Part shown: positions 16,173-24,183 of the stretch, piece after piece | How the letters are laid out: each line of letters starts with the position of its first letter | Position numbering within the stretch: position 1 is the first letter of the stretch | Source: Roseiarcus sp963767245 | GTDB lineage: Bacteria > Pseudomonadota > Alphaproteobacteria > Rhizobiales > Beijerinckiaceae | Length of the DNA stretch: 64,000 nt | Direction: 5' to 3' | NCBI GenBank assembly: GCA_963767245.1 | Contig: CAVYDG010000033.1 | Location: 85,910-149,909, forward strand | Made by a program: the position numbers and the translations under genes | Notes under the pieces: model-generated | Databases searched by the model: none | Told to the model about the DNA's origin: nothing | Seen by the model: the letters and a program-made list of their open reading frames with translations, nothing else

Positions 16173-17296
16173 GCGAAAGCTCGGACGCAGGGCCTCAAGA
16201 GGACCTGCGCTGGATGACGGCGGCGCTGAATCTCGGGTCGCGGTCGCTTGGCCTTGCCGCGCCCAATCCGGGCGTAGGCGCAATCCTGGTCAGGGACGGC
16301 GCGGCGGTCGGGCGCGGGGCGACCGCGCCAGGCGGAAGGCCGCATGCCGAGCGGATCGCGATCGAGCGGGCGGGCGAGGCGGCGGTGGGCGCCACGCTCT
16401 ATGTGACGCTCGAGCCCTGCTCGCATAGCGGCGTCTCGCCGCCCTGCGCCGACGCGATCATCGAGGCCGGCGTCGCCCGGGTCGTTTCGGCGATGGAGGA
16501 TCCCAATCCGCTCGTCGGCGGCCAAGGCCACGCGCGGCTCCGCGCGGCGGGGATCGCGGTCACCGTCGGCCCAGGGGCGGCTCAGGCGCGGCGCGACCAT
16601 CTCGGCCATATCCTCCGGGTGACGGCGGGACGGCCGTGCGTGACGCTGAAGCTGGCTGAGACGGCGGACGGCTTCGCCTCCGGCGACGCCCACGACGCGC
16701 GCCTGCGCATCACCGGGCCGATCGCCGATCTTCGCGTCCAGGTCATGCGCTCGACCCACGAGGCGATCATGGTCGGCGTCGGGACGGCGCTCGCCGACGA
16801 TCCGGCGTTGACGGTGCGTCTGCCGGGCGTCGACCGCAAGCCGTTGCGCATCGTGCTCGACACCCATTTGCGTCTGCCGGTGCGCTCGCGGCTCGCGGCG
16901 ACCGCGCGAGAGGTTCTGACTCTCGTCATCGCCGGACCGGAGGCGCCGGCCGAGGCGGCTCGGCGCTTGGCCGACCTCGGCGTTCAGGTCGAGCGGGTGG
17001 GCGCCGACGCCGGCGGCGAGGTTGATCTCACCCAGGCCTTGCGGACGCTGGCCGGGCGCGGGATCACTCGCGTCTTCAGCGAAGGCGGCCCGCGCGTCGC
17101 CGCCCGGCTCATAGGGCTCGGGCTCGCGGACGAGGTCGTTGTGATCACGGCGGAGAAACCGCTCGGGCGGCCCGGCGTCCCCGCGCTGAGCGAAGAGGCG
17201 CGCGCTGCGCTCACCGGGGGCAAGCGATACCGACTGCTCGAAACGATTGCCTACGGGCCTGATGCAGCGCGGGTCTGGAACCGGACGCAAGACTAG
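16169..17296 (+). CDS. ribD: Bifunctional riboflavin deaminase/reductase RibD
   Basis: RibD (375 residues) carries out the second and third steps of riboflavin synthesis. The deaminase domain (about 1-150) has the zinc/active-site motifs PHAERIAIERAG and LEPCSHSGVSPPCADAI. The reductase domain (about 155-370) starts at RPCVTLKLAETADGFAS and includes EAIMVGVGTALADDPALTVR and RVFSEGGPRVAARLI. It overlaps nrdR by four bases. The stop overlaps by four bases the 3' end of a hypothetical gene on the other strand, which separates it from ribE. Confidence 0.95.
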   Translation: MSESSDAGPQEDLRWMTAALNLGSRSLGLAAPNPGVGAILVRDGAAVGRGATAPGGRPHAERIAIERAGEAAVGATLYVTLEPCSHSGVSPPCADAIIEAGVARVVSAMEDPNPLVGGQGHARLRAAGIAVTVGPGAAQARRDHLGHILRVTAGRPCVTLKLAETADGFASGDAHDARLRITGPIADLRVQVMRSTHEAIMVGVGTALADDPALTVRLPGVDRKPLRIVLDTHLRLPVRSRLAATAREVLTLVIAGPEAPAEAARRLADLGVQVERVGADAGGEVDLTQALRTLAGRGITRVFSEGGPRVAARLIGLGLADEVVVITAEKPLGRPGVPALSEEARAALTGGKRYRLLETIAYGPDAARVWNRTQD

Positions 17297-17901
17297 GCCG
17301 CCGGCGTGAGCCGACTACCCTGGACGCGCTCGCGGGCCAAGGACGCCTGCACGGACAACAATTCGCACTGAGTGCGGCGGAAATATAGACGGCCGTCGTT
17401 ATCAAGTACGGGCAACAATCCCGAGCCGATCGGGTGTCCTTCTATCGTCCTCTGTCGCTCTATCGCGATTTTCATAGAAATGATGACCGTATCGATCCTT
17501 TTCGTTACGTAGAGCTCGACCAGATGCCGCAACATTTTGGCTTGGACGTGAATCTGCAGCCGCGGCGAATGAACATCGACGTCGTTCCAGATCATTCTGG
17601 CCGACCGGTGGGGAGAAAGGCCGAAATCCTCGTGGGTCTGCGCGAAGGCGGCGACGTCGACCGCGAAACGGTCGAACATCTCCGACTTGTCCCCGACGGA
17701 CAGCGCATTCGCGGCCGTGCCGACGCCTTGCAGAACGGAATATTGCAGGGATGATGGCGGAAGACCGGCTCTTAAATCGCCGGGAAGCAGCCGCTGCTGA
17801 CGAAAAATGTCGTTGAAGATTACCTCAATGTCCAGCCAATAGAGCTTCGACCGCGGATCATGCCGCTTGCGAGAGGTAGGGCGCCCTGGGCTAGTGTCCA
17901 T
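17293..17901 (-). CDS. Hypothetical protein inserted between ribD and ribE
   Basis: A protein of about 202 residues if the Met at 17901 (MDTSPGRPTSRKRHD) is used; an upstream Met at 17943 is possible. The chain reads like a real protein (LYWLDIEVIFNDIFRQQRLLPGDL, then MIWNDVDVHSPRLQIHVQ and LVELYVTKRIDTVIISMKIAIERQ), with a balanced mix of charged and hydrophobic residues, but I recognise no domain. GC content is lower than in the neighbouring rib genes. It is on the opposite strand within an otherwise codirectional nrdR-ribD-ribE run, so it is probably an insertion. Function unknown. Confidence 0.5.
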   Translation of the reverse strand: MDTSPGRPTSRKRHDPRSKLYWLDIEVIFNDIFRQQRLLPGDLRAGLPPSSLQYSVLQGVGTAANALSVGDKSEMFDRFAVDVAAFAQTHEDFGLSPHRSARMIWNDVDVHSPRLQIHVQAKMLRHLVELYVTKRIDTVIISMKIAIERQRTIEGHPIGSGLLPVLDNDGRLYFRRTQCELLSVQASLARERVQGSRLTPAA

Positions 17902-18032
17902 GATTCTGATGTAGATATTATGCGACCTAACGTGAGGTAACACAAAATCGCCGTCACCGAAACGAAATGTGACGGTTAAGAGGCAGGTCCGGCAGGCGGC
18001 GCCAGCAGGGCAGAAGGAGTTGAGTGAATTTA

Positions 18033-18644
18033 ATGTTCACTGGAATTATCAGCGACGTCGGACAAGTGATTGAGATCACGGGAAAGGGCGAGCGCAAGCG
18101 GCTTGCGATCGCGAGCGGCTATCCCGCAAAGTCGATCGACTTCGGCGCGTCGATCGCCAACGCGGGCGTGTGCCTCACCGTCGTCGGAGTCGATCCGCAC
18201 GGAGCGGGCTCGGCGATCGCCTACGATGTCGGCGCCGAGACGCTTGCGGTCACGACGCTCGGCGAATGGCGGGTGGGGGGCCATGTCAACCTCGAGCGGG
18301 CGCTGAAAGTCGGCGACGAGCTCGGCGGCCACATGGTCTCGGGCCACGTCGACGGGATCGCCGAAATCCTGTCGCGGCGCGATTTCGACGGCATGGCGCA
18401 TTTCCGCTTCCGCGCGCCGAAGGACTTGGCGAAATTCATCGCCGTCAAGGGTTCGGTCGCGCTCGACGGAACCTCGCTCACCGTGAACGCGGTCGAAGGC
18501 GACGCGTTCGAGGTCCTCCTGATCCCGCACACGCTAGGGGTCACGTCCTGGGTCGAGCGCAAGGCGGGCGATAGGGTCAATATCGAGGTCGACCAGATGG
18601 CCCGCTACGCCGCGCGGCTCATCGAGGCGGGACGGCCCCGCTGA
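18033..18644 (+). CDS. ribE: Riboflavin synthase, alpha subunit
   Basis: Riboflavin synthase (203 residues) makes riboflavin from two 6,7-dimethyl-8-ribityllumazine molecules. It has the standard MFTGIISDVGQV terminus and two tandem lumazine-binding barrels: the first ends at LERALKVGDELGGHMVSGHVDG, the second runs from AEILSRRDFDGMAHFRF to VNIEVDQMARYAARLIE. The AAGGAG site at 18014-18019 lies 13 nt before ATG 18033 and 4 nt before an in-frame GTG at 18024; I prefer the ATG because family members begin there. The 3' end overlaps the convergent clpP-like gene by 26 bp. Confidence 0.94.
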   Translation: MFTGIISDVGQVIEITGKGERKRLAIASGYPAKSIDFGASIANAGVCLTVVGVDPHGAGSAIAYDVGAETLAVTTLGEWRVGGHVNLERALKVGDELGGHMVSGHVDGIAEILSRRDFDGMAHFRFRAPKDLAKFIAVKGSVALDGTSLTVNAVEGDAFEVLLIPHTLGVTSWVERKAGDRVNIEVDQMARYAARLIEAGRPR

Positions 18645-19254
18645 GCACGAGCTCCGCTTCGCCGCGGGTCGATAAGACCCGGTCGATCAGGCCCCATTCG
18701 CATGCGCTTTCCGCAGTCATGAAATGGTCGCGATCCAGCGTGCGCTCGACCTCTTCGTAGGTCCGGCCGCAATGTTTGGCATAGAGGCGGGTGATACGTC
18801 GTTTGATTTGCAGGGTCTCCTCGGCGTGAATGAGGATGTCGGACGCCTGCCCCTGGAAGCCGCCGAGCGGCTGATGGACGTGCAGGCTGGCGTTGGGGAG
18901 CGCCGCGCGCTCGCCGGGCTCCCCGGCCATCAAAAGAAATGACCCCATGGACCGGGCGGTCCCGACACATAACGTGCGAACCGGCGCCTTGATGAATTGC
19001 ATCGTGTCATACATCGCAAGGCCGCTGGTCACGACGCCGCCGTAGGAGTTGATGTAGAGGTCGATTGGCTTCTTCGGGTTCTCGGCCTCGAGGAAGAGCA
19101 ATTGCGCGCAGACCAGCGACGCCATCTCGTCGTTGACCTCGCCGCTGAGAAAGACGATCCGCTCCCGCAGCAGGCGGGAGTAAATGTCGAAAGACCGCTC
19201 GCCGCGGCTCGATTGTTCGAGGACCATGGGGACGAGCTGCATCGTGTCGCGCAT
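18619..19254 (-). CDS. clpP: ClpP-family ATP-dependent protease subunit (divergent paralogue)
   Basis: A 211-residue ClpP. The start at 19254 (MRDTMQLVPMVLEQSSRGERSFDIYSRLL in two parts) matches the family terminus. The catalytic triad is present: Ser in ARSMGSFLLMAG, His in HVHQPLGGFQGQASD and Asp in ERTLDRDHFMTAE. Two otherwise strongly conserved places differ: the INSPGG loop reads INSYGG and GQAASMG reads GTARSMG. There is no propeptide, and no clpX, tig or lon nearby, whereas the main alphaproteobacterial clpP sits beside clpX. This therefore looks like an extra ClpP copy that may mix with, or specialise from, the main one. Confidence 0.88.
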   Translation of the reverse strand: MRDTMQLVPMVLEQSSRGERSFDIYSRLLRERIVFLSGEVNDEMASLVCAQLLFLEAENPKKPIDLYINSYGGVVTSGLAMYDTMQFIKAPVRTLCVGTARSMGSFLLMAGEPGERAALPNASLHVHQPLGGFQGQASDILIHAEETLQIKRRITRLYAKHCGRTYEEVERTLDRDHFMTAESACEWGLIDRVLSTRGEAELVLSGAVPPR

Positions 19255-19347
19255 GACGCGAATTCCTTCCACGTACGGAATCGAAGGGGTCGAGCTGATC
19301 CTAAGCCGCTAGAGCATGTCGCCTTGAGGCAAAATCGCATGGCGCCC

Positions 19348-19479
19348 TGCGCACCCGCCCCCCTTGTGGGGGCGGGCAGGGGTGGGGGGTCACGCCAACT
19401 GCGGAGATCGTCGCCTCATAACTCATTTTCTGGAACAGCCTCGGCGCGACCCCCCACCTCAATCCTCCCCCACAAGGGG
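19348..19479. repeat. Intergenic palindromic repeat, target of the IS4-type element
   Basis: The stretch holds CCCGCCCCCCTTGTGGGGGC near 19348, then a 15-bp inverted repeat: GTGGGGGGTCACGCC (19382-19396) against GGCGCGACCCCCCAC (19443-19457), followed by CCTCCCCCACAAGGGG. The tail of the same repeat resumes after the IS at 20933 (CCCACAAGGGGGGAGGAGG). It looks like a REP-type intergenic repeat rather than coding DNA. Confidence 0.6.
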
Positions 19480-20932
19480 CTACGGCGTTCACACAATCAA
19501 GTCGTTTTCGACTGGCATATGGTTTGGGCTTCTGATTCAACGCCTGTTCGGTTTTCGGGAGGCGTTGATGGGCGATGGTTTCTGCGGCGATATTCGAGTT
19601 TCTCGCCGATTTGAACGGATCCTCGAGGACATCGCCGGTTCTGGCGCGCTGGTGGTTCGCAAGTTTGGCCGGGATCGCGCGGGGGAGATAGCGGCCCATC
19701 GCTTTCTCGGATCGGAGCAGGCGACCCCGGAAGCGATCACGGAGGAGGCCGCCCAACGCACGGCGCAGGCTTGCCGGGGTCGGCGCGTTGTCGTGGCGCA
19801 GGACACGACCGAGATCAATTTCGCCGGGCGCGACAAGGGGCGGAAGCTGGGGCTGGGCGGCGACGGGACAAGTCTCGGCTTCTTCATTCATTTGCTTGTC
19901 GCCGTCGACGCCGACGATGAAGCGCTTCTGGGCGTAGTGGGGGCGAAGATTTGGACCCGCGCGCTCGGCGAAGTGAAGACGCATCGCCACAAGCGGAGCC
20001 TCAAGGACAAGGAATCCGTGCGCTGGGTCGATGCGGCGCAGAGCGCGGCTCAACGGCTCGCCGACGCCGCCAGCATCGTTGTTGTCGGCGACCGCGAGAA
20101 TGACATCTACCAGGCCTTCATCCGAAAGCCGGGCGACGTCGATCTCATCACGCGGGCGCGCGGCGACCGCAAGTTGGCCGGAGGCGGCCTCCTGTTTGCC
20201 ACAGCCGACGGTTTTCCGACGGCGCTCGAGATCGATGTGGCGGCCGCCCCACGCCAGCCGCGCGCGCCGGATGCGCGCGTTCGAACGGCCCGCGTGGCCG
20301 TTTCGTTCGGCAAGGCGACAATCGCCAGACCCAAGACCGGACAGGCCGCCGGCGATCCCGAAGCCTGCGAGATCAACGTCGTTGTGGCGCGCGAAAGGGA
20401 CGTTCCTTTGGGGACCACGCCGCTGATGTGGCGGCTTTTGACGACCTTGCCGGTTGAGACCGCCGAGGACGCTCGGGAAATCATTCGCCTCTATCGTCTG
20501 CGCTGGCGCATCGAAGAGGTCTTCCGCGTGCTTAAACGCGACGGCTTGGCTCTGGAAGAGACGCAGGTCGAGAGCGCGCGGCGCCTGTTCAACCTCGCTG
20601 CCCTCGCCGTGGTCGCAGCGGCGCGAATCCTTCAACTCACCGACGCCCGGGACGCGGGCTCCCGCCCCGCAACCGACGTGATCGACGAAAGCGCGGTCGA
20701 AGCCGCCGCCGCCATCGGCGGCGCCTTGGAAGGAAAAACAATGCGGCAGAAGAACCCACACCCGCGCGGCTCCCTCTCTTGGCTCGCATGGATCACCGCC
20801 CGCCTCGGCGGCTGGAACGCCTATTACAAGCCCCCCGGACCCAAAACCATGGCCGATGGTTGGCGTCGCCTCGCCGCCATGCTCGACGGTTATGCAATCG
20901 CCCACGGCAAATCGCTTGTGTGAATCCCGTAG
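19480..20932 (+). mobile_element. IS4-family insertion sequence with 11-bp target duplication
   Basis: The element is 1453 bp. Terminal inverted repeats are CTACGGCGTTCACACAA (19480-19496) and TTGTGTGAATCCCGTAG (20916-20932), 15 of 17 bases matching. An identical 11-bp sequence, CCCACAAGGGG, flanks both sides (19469-19479 and 20933-20943), the size expected for IS4-type transposition. The transposase gene is whole. The perfect duplication suggests a recent insertion. Confidence 0.92.
19568..20923 (+). CDS. IS4-family transposase
   Basis: A 451-residue transposase starting at ATG 19568 (MGDGFCGDIRVSRRFERI); the frame is open upstream but only into the terminal repeat. It has a Tn5-like N-terminal DNA-binding region and the IS4 DDE core: VVVAQDTTEINF (first Asp, about residue 78), IVVVGDRENDIYQ (second Asp, about 174), and YRLRWRIEEVFRVLKRDGL with the YREK-like Glu at about 317. 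The C-terminal part (LSWLAWITARLGGWNAYYKP) is the dimerisation region of this group. The gene ends nine bases before the element's right end. No break is visible, so it is probably active. Confidence 0.93.
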   Translation: MGDGFCGDIRVSRRFERILEDIAGSGALVVRKFGRDRAGEIAAHRFLGSEQATPEAITEEAAQRTAQACRGRRVVVAQDTTEINFAGRDKGRKLGLGGDGTSLGFFIHLLVAVDADDEALLGVVGAKIWTRALGEVKTHRHKRSLKDKESVRWVDAAQSAAQRLADAASIVVVGDRENDIYQAFIRKPGDVDLITRARGDRKLAGGGLLFATADGFPTALEIDVAAAPRQPRAPDARVRTARVAVSFGKATIARPKTGQAAGDPEACEINVVVARERDVPLGTTPLMWRLLTTLPVETAEDAREIIRLYRLRWRIEEVFRVLKRDGLALEETQVESARRLFNLAALAVVAAARILQLTDARDAGSRPATDVIDESAVEAAAAIGGALEGKTMRQKNPHPRGSLSWLAWITARLGGWNAYYKPPGPKTMADGWRRLAAMLDGYAIAHGKSLV

Positions 20933-20938
20933 CCCACA

Positions 20939-21340
20939 AGGGGGGAGGAGGCGAGGGAGATGGCCTTGCCCAAAGGCGTCACGCGCGGAACTCACTGGGC
21001 GAAGGTTGTCGTTGGCGCCGTTCCCGCGGGCGTCGCCGTCGATCCGGTGGATAATTCGCAGCAGCGCGCCGCCCTGGGGTCCGGGCTCGATCCGGAACGT
21101 CACGATGCTGTCCGGGAATGGAGCGCCTTCCTCCCGCATTCGGTACCGCACCTCCACGCCGGGAACGGACGCAATCGGCTCTGGCTCGGCGAGGTCCGCC
21201 TCCGGCAGCCATCGCTCGCGAAAGGCCGCAACGGCGATCGCCCGCCATACCTTTTCCGGCGCCGCGTCGAGTTCGTATTCGAGCGCGATTTCGGTTTCAC
21301 TTTCGGTCTTCTGGCGCGGCTCGCTCGCAATGTCGCTCAT
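20939..21340 (-). CDS. SRPBCC (AHSA1-type) protein that has lost its stop codon
   Basis: The SRPBCC fold starts at 21340 (MSDIASEPRQKTESETEIA), with the family opening ALEYELDAAPEKVWRAI and GALLRIIHRI, and by family length should end near residue 120 (NDNLRPVSSA, about 20981). No stop occurs there: the frame runs on through the intergenic repeat (to 20939, the end given here) and then antisense through the whole IS4 transposase to 19301, about 680 codons in all. The start overlaps the arsR stop as ATGA, so the pair is translationally coupled; ArsR-SRPBCC pairs are common in alphaproteobacteria. The IS insertion with its duplication is 1464 bp, a multiple of three, so the stop was already missing before the IS arrived. 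Confidence 0.7.
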
Positions 21341-21648
21341 TGATCCATGTCCTTCAGCAGAGCCTTGAGGTCGTCGATACGCCCCGGCCAGTATGCCCGA
21401 TACCGGGCCAGCCACTGACCGATCGCGACCAGACCCTGCGGGTCCACCTCGTAGTTGACGAAACGACCGTCCCGACGCTCGCGCACGAGCCCCGCGGAGC
21501 GCAGAACCGCGAGATGCTGCGACATCGCCGGCTGGCTGATCGTCATGCCGCGCCTGAGGTCGCTCGCGTTCATGCCGCCGACCGCGAGCTTTTCGAACAC
21601 GCTGCGGCGGGTGGGATCGGCCAGGGCCCTGAAGATGTCGCTCTCCAT
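21337..21648 (-). CDS. ArsR-family transcriptional regulator
   Basis: A 103-residue winged helix-turn-helix protein. MESDIFRALADPTRRSVFEKL is the usual opening of ArsR regulators paired with SRPBCC proteins. The recognition helix is in TISQPAMSQHLAVLRSAGLV (about residues 36-55), followed by the wing RERRDGRFVNYEVDPQGL. There are no metal-binding cysteines, so a metal sensor is unlikely. The C-terminus WPGRIDDLKALLKDMDQ is typical for the group. Its stop overlaps the SRPBCC start by four bases. Confidence 0.9.
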   Translation of the reverse strand: MESDIFRALADPTRRSVFEKLAVGGMNASDLRRGMTISQPAMSQHLAVLRSAGLVRERRDGRFVNYEVDPQGLVAIGQWLARYRAYWPGRIDDLKALLKDMDQ

Positions 21649-21697
21649 GCCGACAGATAAGCACAGACTTATGTGAGGCGCAAGCCGCGTTGCGACC

Positions 21698-21955
21698 TCA
21701 TGAGAGCGGGCGTCGCTCAGAATGAACGCTCGGGACGCCGCCTGCGACTTCAGCCAGCCCGCGCCCGCACATAGGCGCGTTCGCCGGTCCGCCAGTGTCG
21801 CCCGATTGCGGGTCGCGGAAACGCTCGGCAGTGAGAGTCCAGTCTCGTCCGGGAGGGGCGTCGAGAGGATGGCGCTTGTAGCCGCCGCTGCGGAAGAAGA
21901 ACCAGATCAGGATGACCGCGACAAAGATCCCGAGCGGGAACACAAACGGGATCAT
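21698..21955 (-). CDS. Small single-span membrane protein downstream of ybjQ
   Basis: An 85-residue protein starting MIPFVFPLGIFVAVILIWFFF, one membrane helix at the N-terminus, then a polar tail with GYKRHPLDAPPGRDWT and an ERFRDPQSGDTGGP segment. Its ATG overlaps the stop of the YbjQ-like gene (ATGA at 21952-21955), so it is translated with it. The region after about residue 58 is proline/arginine-rich and less convincing. No known domain; probably membrane-anchored with a cytoplasmic tail. Confidence 0.55.
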   Translation of the reverse strand: MIPFVFPLGIFVAVILIWFFFRSGGYKRHPLDAPPGRDWTLTAERFRDPQSGDTGGPANAPMCGRGLAEVAGGVPSVHSERRPLS

Positions 21956-22275
21956 GGAATGGGTTCGATCACCGCCGCGGTGCCGTAGGCGACGATCTCG
22001 CTCATCGTATTGCCGATCTCGGCGCTGTCGTAGCGCATCATCACCACGGCGTTGGCGCCCATCGCGGTCGCATTCTGGACCAGCCGGTCGAGCGCGTGGC
22101 GGCGCGCCTCCTCGAGCAATTGGGTGTATTCGTGGATCTCGCCGCCGACGATGGTGCGTAAGCCCGCGATGATGTTGCCGCCGAGTCCGCGGCTGCGCAC
22201 GACGACGCCGAAACATTGTCCAAGCGTCTGGACGGTGCGGTGTCCGGCAATGTTCTCGGTGGTGGCGACGATCAT
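21952..22275 (-). CDS. YbjQ-family (UPF0145/DUF74) protein
   Basis: A 107-residue protein of the YbjQ family, called heavy-metal-binding from structural data, with no proven role. The start at 22275 gives MIVATTENIAGHRTVQTLG, the standard opening. Later family motifs are GGEIHEYTQLLEEARRHALDRL and NATAMGANAVVMMRYDSAEIG. Such proteins form pentamers. An upstream Met at 22296 would add seven residues. It is coupled by ATGA overlap to a small membrane protein. Confidence 0.88.
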   Translation of the reverse strand: MIVATTENIAGHRTVQTLGQCFGVVVRSRGLGGNIIAGLRTIVGGEIHEYTQLLEEARRHALDRLVQNATAMGANAVVMMRYDSAEIGNTMSEIVAYGTAAVIEPIP

Positions 22276-22312
22276 GGGCGAGCCCCAAAAGAACAATGTG
22301 CCACGGAGCGCG

Positions 22313-22651
22313 TTAAGGCGCAGTCAACGGCTTCCCGAGCGGAACTCGGCCGAAATGGCGGGCAAGGAATAGCGCCATGAGGAGCGCGCCAAGGCCGACG
22401 AGCGACCATTCGGCGATCACGTCGCTTCCCTTGGGGGAGAAGGCGAAGAGCAGGGCGAAGCCGGCGGCGAGATTCAGGAACCCCCACAGGACATTGACGA
22501 CCGGCGAGGATTCGCCGACGCCCCGGGGCGAAGCGAACGGGGTTTGAAACGGGTGGCCGCTGATCCCCTGGACGAAATGCGGGACGCCGTTGGCGAGCAG
22601 CAATCCGCTGACGAATTGCAGGAGATAGATGTACCAGGGGAGGCTCAGCAT
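22313..22651 (-). CDS. Conserved small membrane protein, function unknown
   Basis: A 112-residue protein with three hydrophobic segments: about residues 5-22 (WYIYLLQFVSGLLLANGVPH), 52-70 (NVLWGFLNLAAGFALLF) and 80-100 (WSLVGLGALLMALFLARHF). The NGVPHFVQGISGHPFQTPFA loop after the first helix is the most characteristic part and is seen in small uncharacterised actinobacterial and proteobacterial membrane proteins. It lies between ybjQ and the truncated AbrB gene on the same strand. Function unknown. Confidence 0.7.
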   Translation of the reverse strand: MLSLPWYIYLLQFVSGLLLANGVPHFVQGISGHPFQTPFASPRGVGESSPVVNVLWGFLNLAAGFALLFAFSPKGSDVIAEWSLVGLGALLMALFLARHFGRVPLGKPLTAP

Positions 22652-22663
22652 GGCGGGCGGCTT

Positions 22664-23561
22664 TCATTTGGAAACTTGAACATCCGTGGCTTCCGGCTCA
22701 GCTCCCACGGTATGGCGCGCGATCATCCGGGCGAGACTGGGGCCGATCAGGATCACGATCAGCAACCGTCCGATCTGCATCGCCATGACGAACGGAATGT
22801 CGACTGGCGACGAGGCGGCAATGATCGCCACCGCATCGGCGCCGCCGGGACTGGTGGCGAGATAGGCGGTGAGCGGGTCCGTTCCCGCCGCCTTGTGCAA
22901 CGCAAGCGCCAGGCCTCCGCACATCGCGATCAGGGCGAAGATCGAGGCCAGAATCCGCGGCAATTGTTTTGCCGCGTAGAGCACGATTTCGCGCGTGAAG
23001 CGGAGACCGATGGACCAGCCGACGAGGGCGTAGCAGATGGCCAGCAGCCACGGCGGCAGCGTGATCGGGAGAATATGGCTCGCCGAAAGCGGGGCGCCGA
23101 CGAACAGCGGCAGAAGCAACGCGCCAGCCGGAATCCTGGATTTGACGCCGATGACCGCGCCGCCGACGGCCAGCGCCAGCGTTCCGAGGAAAGGCCCGGC
23201 CGGGAGAGACGGAAACCAGTCGATCGACGTCGCCACGCCGCCCGACGCCGACCACGCCCGGGCGAGAGGGCCAACGCATGCGACGCGCAGATATTGCATG
23301 ACGGCGACGAGCCTCATGTCGCCGCCGAAGGCGTCGGCCATCAGCACCATCGCGGTCGCCGCGCCGGGCGAAGAGCCCCAGATCGCCGTCGTCCCGGGAA
23401 GCACTTTCCACCGGGCGAGCACGAAGCCGAGGCCGGCGGCGAAAAATATCACCGCGCCGATCAAGATCAGGAACATCGGCCATTTGCGGAAGATCGTCAG
23501 CAAAATGTCGGGTGTGATGTTTCGCGCCACGAGGCAGCCGATAAAGCCCTGGGGGAAAAGC
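22664..23561 (-). pseudogene. AbrB-family membrane protein, N-terminally truncated
   Basis: The readable protein from GTG 23530 has 288 residues with seven or eight membrane helices. It matches the AbrB duplication family of inner-membrane proteins (older name: putative ammonia monooxygenase): the half-repeat motif GSSPGAATAMVLMADAFGGDMRLVAVMQYLR recurs as TSPGGADAVAIIAASSPVDIPFVMAMQIGR. The same frame continues upstream of the GTG with family-like FPQGFIGCLVARNITPDILL, then changes abruptly at about 23561 into isochorismatase-like sequence read in another frame. The first 60-70 residues, with about two helices, are therefore missing through a deletion. The GTG start could still give a shortened product, but the gene is probably dead. 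Confidence 0.7.
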
Positions 23562-24014
23562 GAGCGAGTCGCTGTCGGTTATGCGTGCGATCCGCGGAAA
23601 GACGCGGCGCATCGAATGGTCATGCAATTCAAGCGCGATGCTGGTCGTCGCGTCCTCGACGATGAGGAGCTCGTAACCGAGCTCCCACGCCTGCCGCGCC
23701 GAGAACGCGCCCCAGGTCTTCTTGGTGATCTTGAGATCGCCTGGCCCGGCCAGGCCGGGGGCGAGGTCTATGAAGCCCGGAGGCAGGATTTTGGGCAGCG
23801 GCGAGGGTTCGTCGACCCGGCGCGGCGGATCTTCCGCTTGGGGCGCCGCATTGACCAGCACCACCAGCGCTCCGGCGGCCCGAAACCGTCCCGCCAGCGC
23901 CTTGCCCCGTTCGACCAGATCCTCGACCGAGATCGGCTCAAGCTTCCGGCCAAGGATGCCGTTCTGGAGGTCGATCAGCACCAGGGCGGTCGTCTTTGGG
24001 TCGAGGGCGATCAT
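23562..24014 (-). pseudogene. Isochorismatase-like hydrolase with internal and 3' deletions
   Basis: The start at 24014 gives MIALDPKTTALVLIDLQNGI with the catalytic Asp, and the Lys lies in LKITKKTWGAF (about residue 98). Normal relatives then have about 33 residues, DLxLRRRG...GGxxTNxxVExT, that hold the nucleophile loop; here GAF is joined directly to SARQAWELGYELLIVEDATTS. The frame continues to RVFPRIARITDSDSL and then runs without a stop into the neighbouring AbrB gene in another frame. So one in-frame internal deletion and one terminal deletion have both occurred. Without the nucleophile loop the enzyme cannot be active. Confidence 0.75.
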
Positions 24015-24183
24015 CGGCAGTGGCTCCATGAAGGAACGGCGGTGGACGCGAAGGGTTGCGCTGGCTCGAAGCGCGCCCATCGGCGTTCCGGGGGGGCGCG
24101 TAAGAACCCCGTCGCCGTCGCGCATCGCCGAGAGACCGGTCATGCTAGGCTGCGGCTCCATTGGCGAAAAGGGGCAGGACCAA

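Noticed and set aside
17902..18032. FMN riboswitch before ribE
   Set aside because: The FMN-box sequences are not present.
19301..21664. A 787-codon open frame on the minus strand
   Set aside because: Only its first part is an SRPBCC protein; the rest is antisense to the IS4 transposase and has no protein features.
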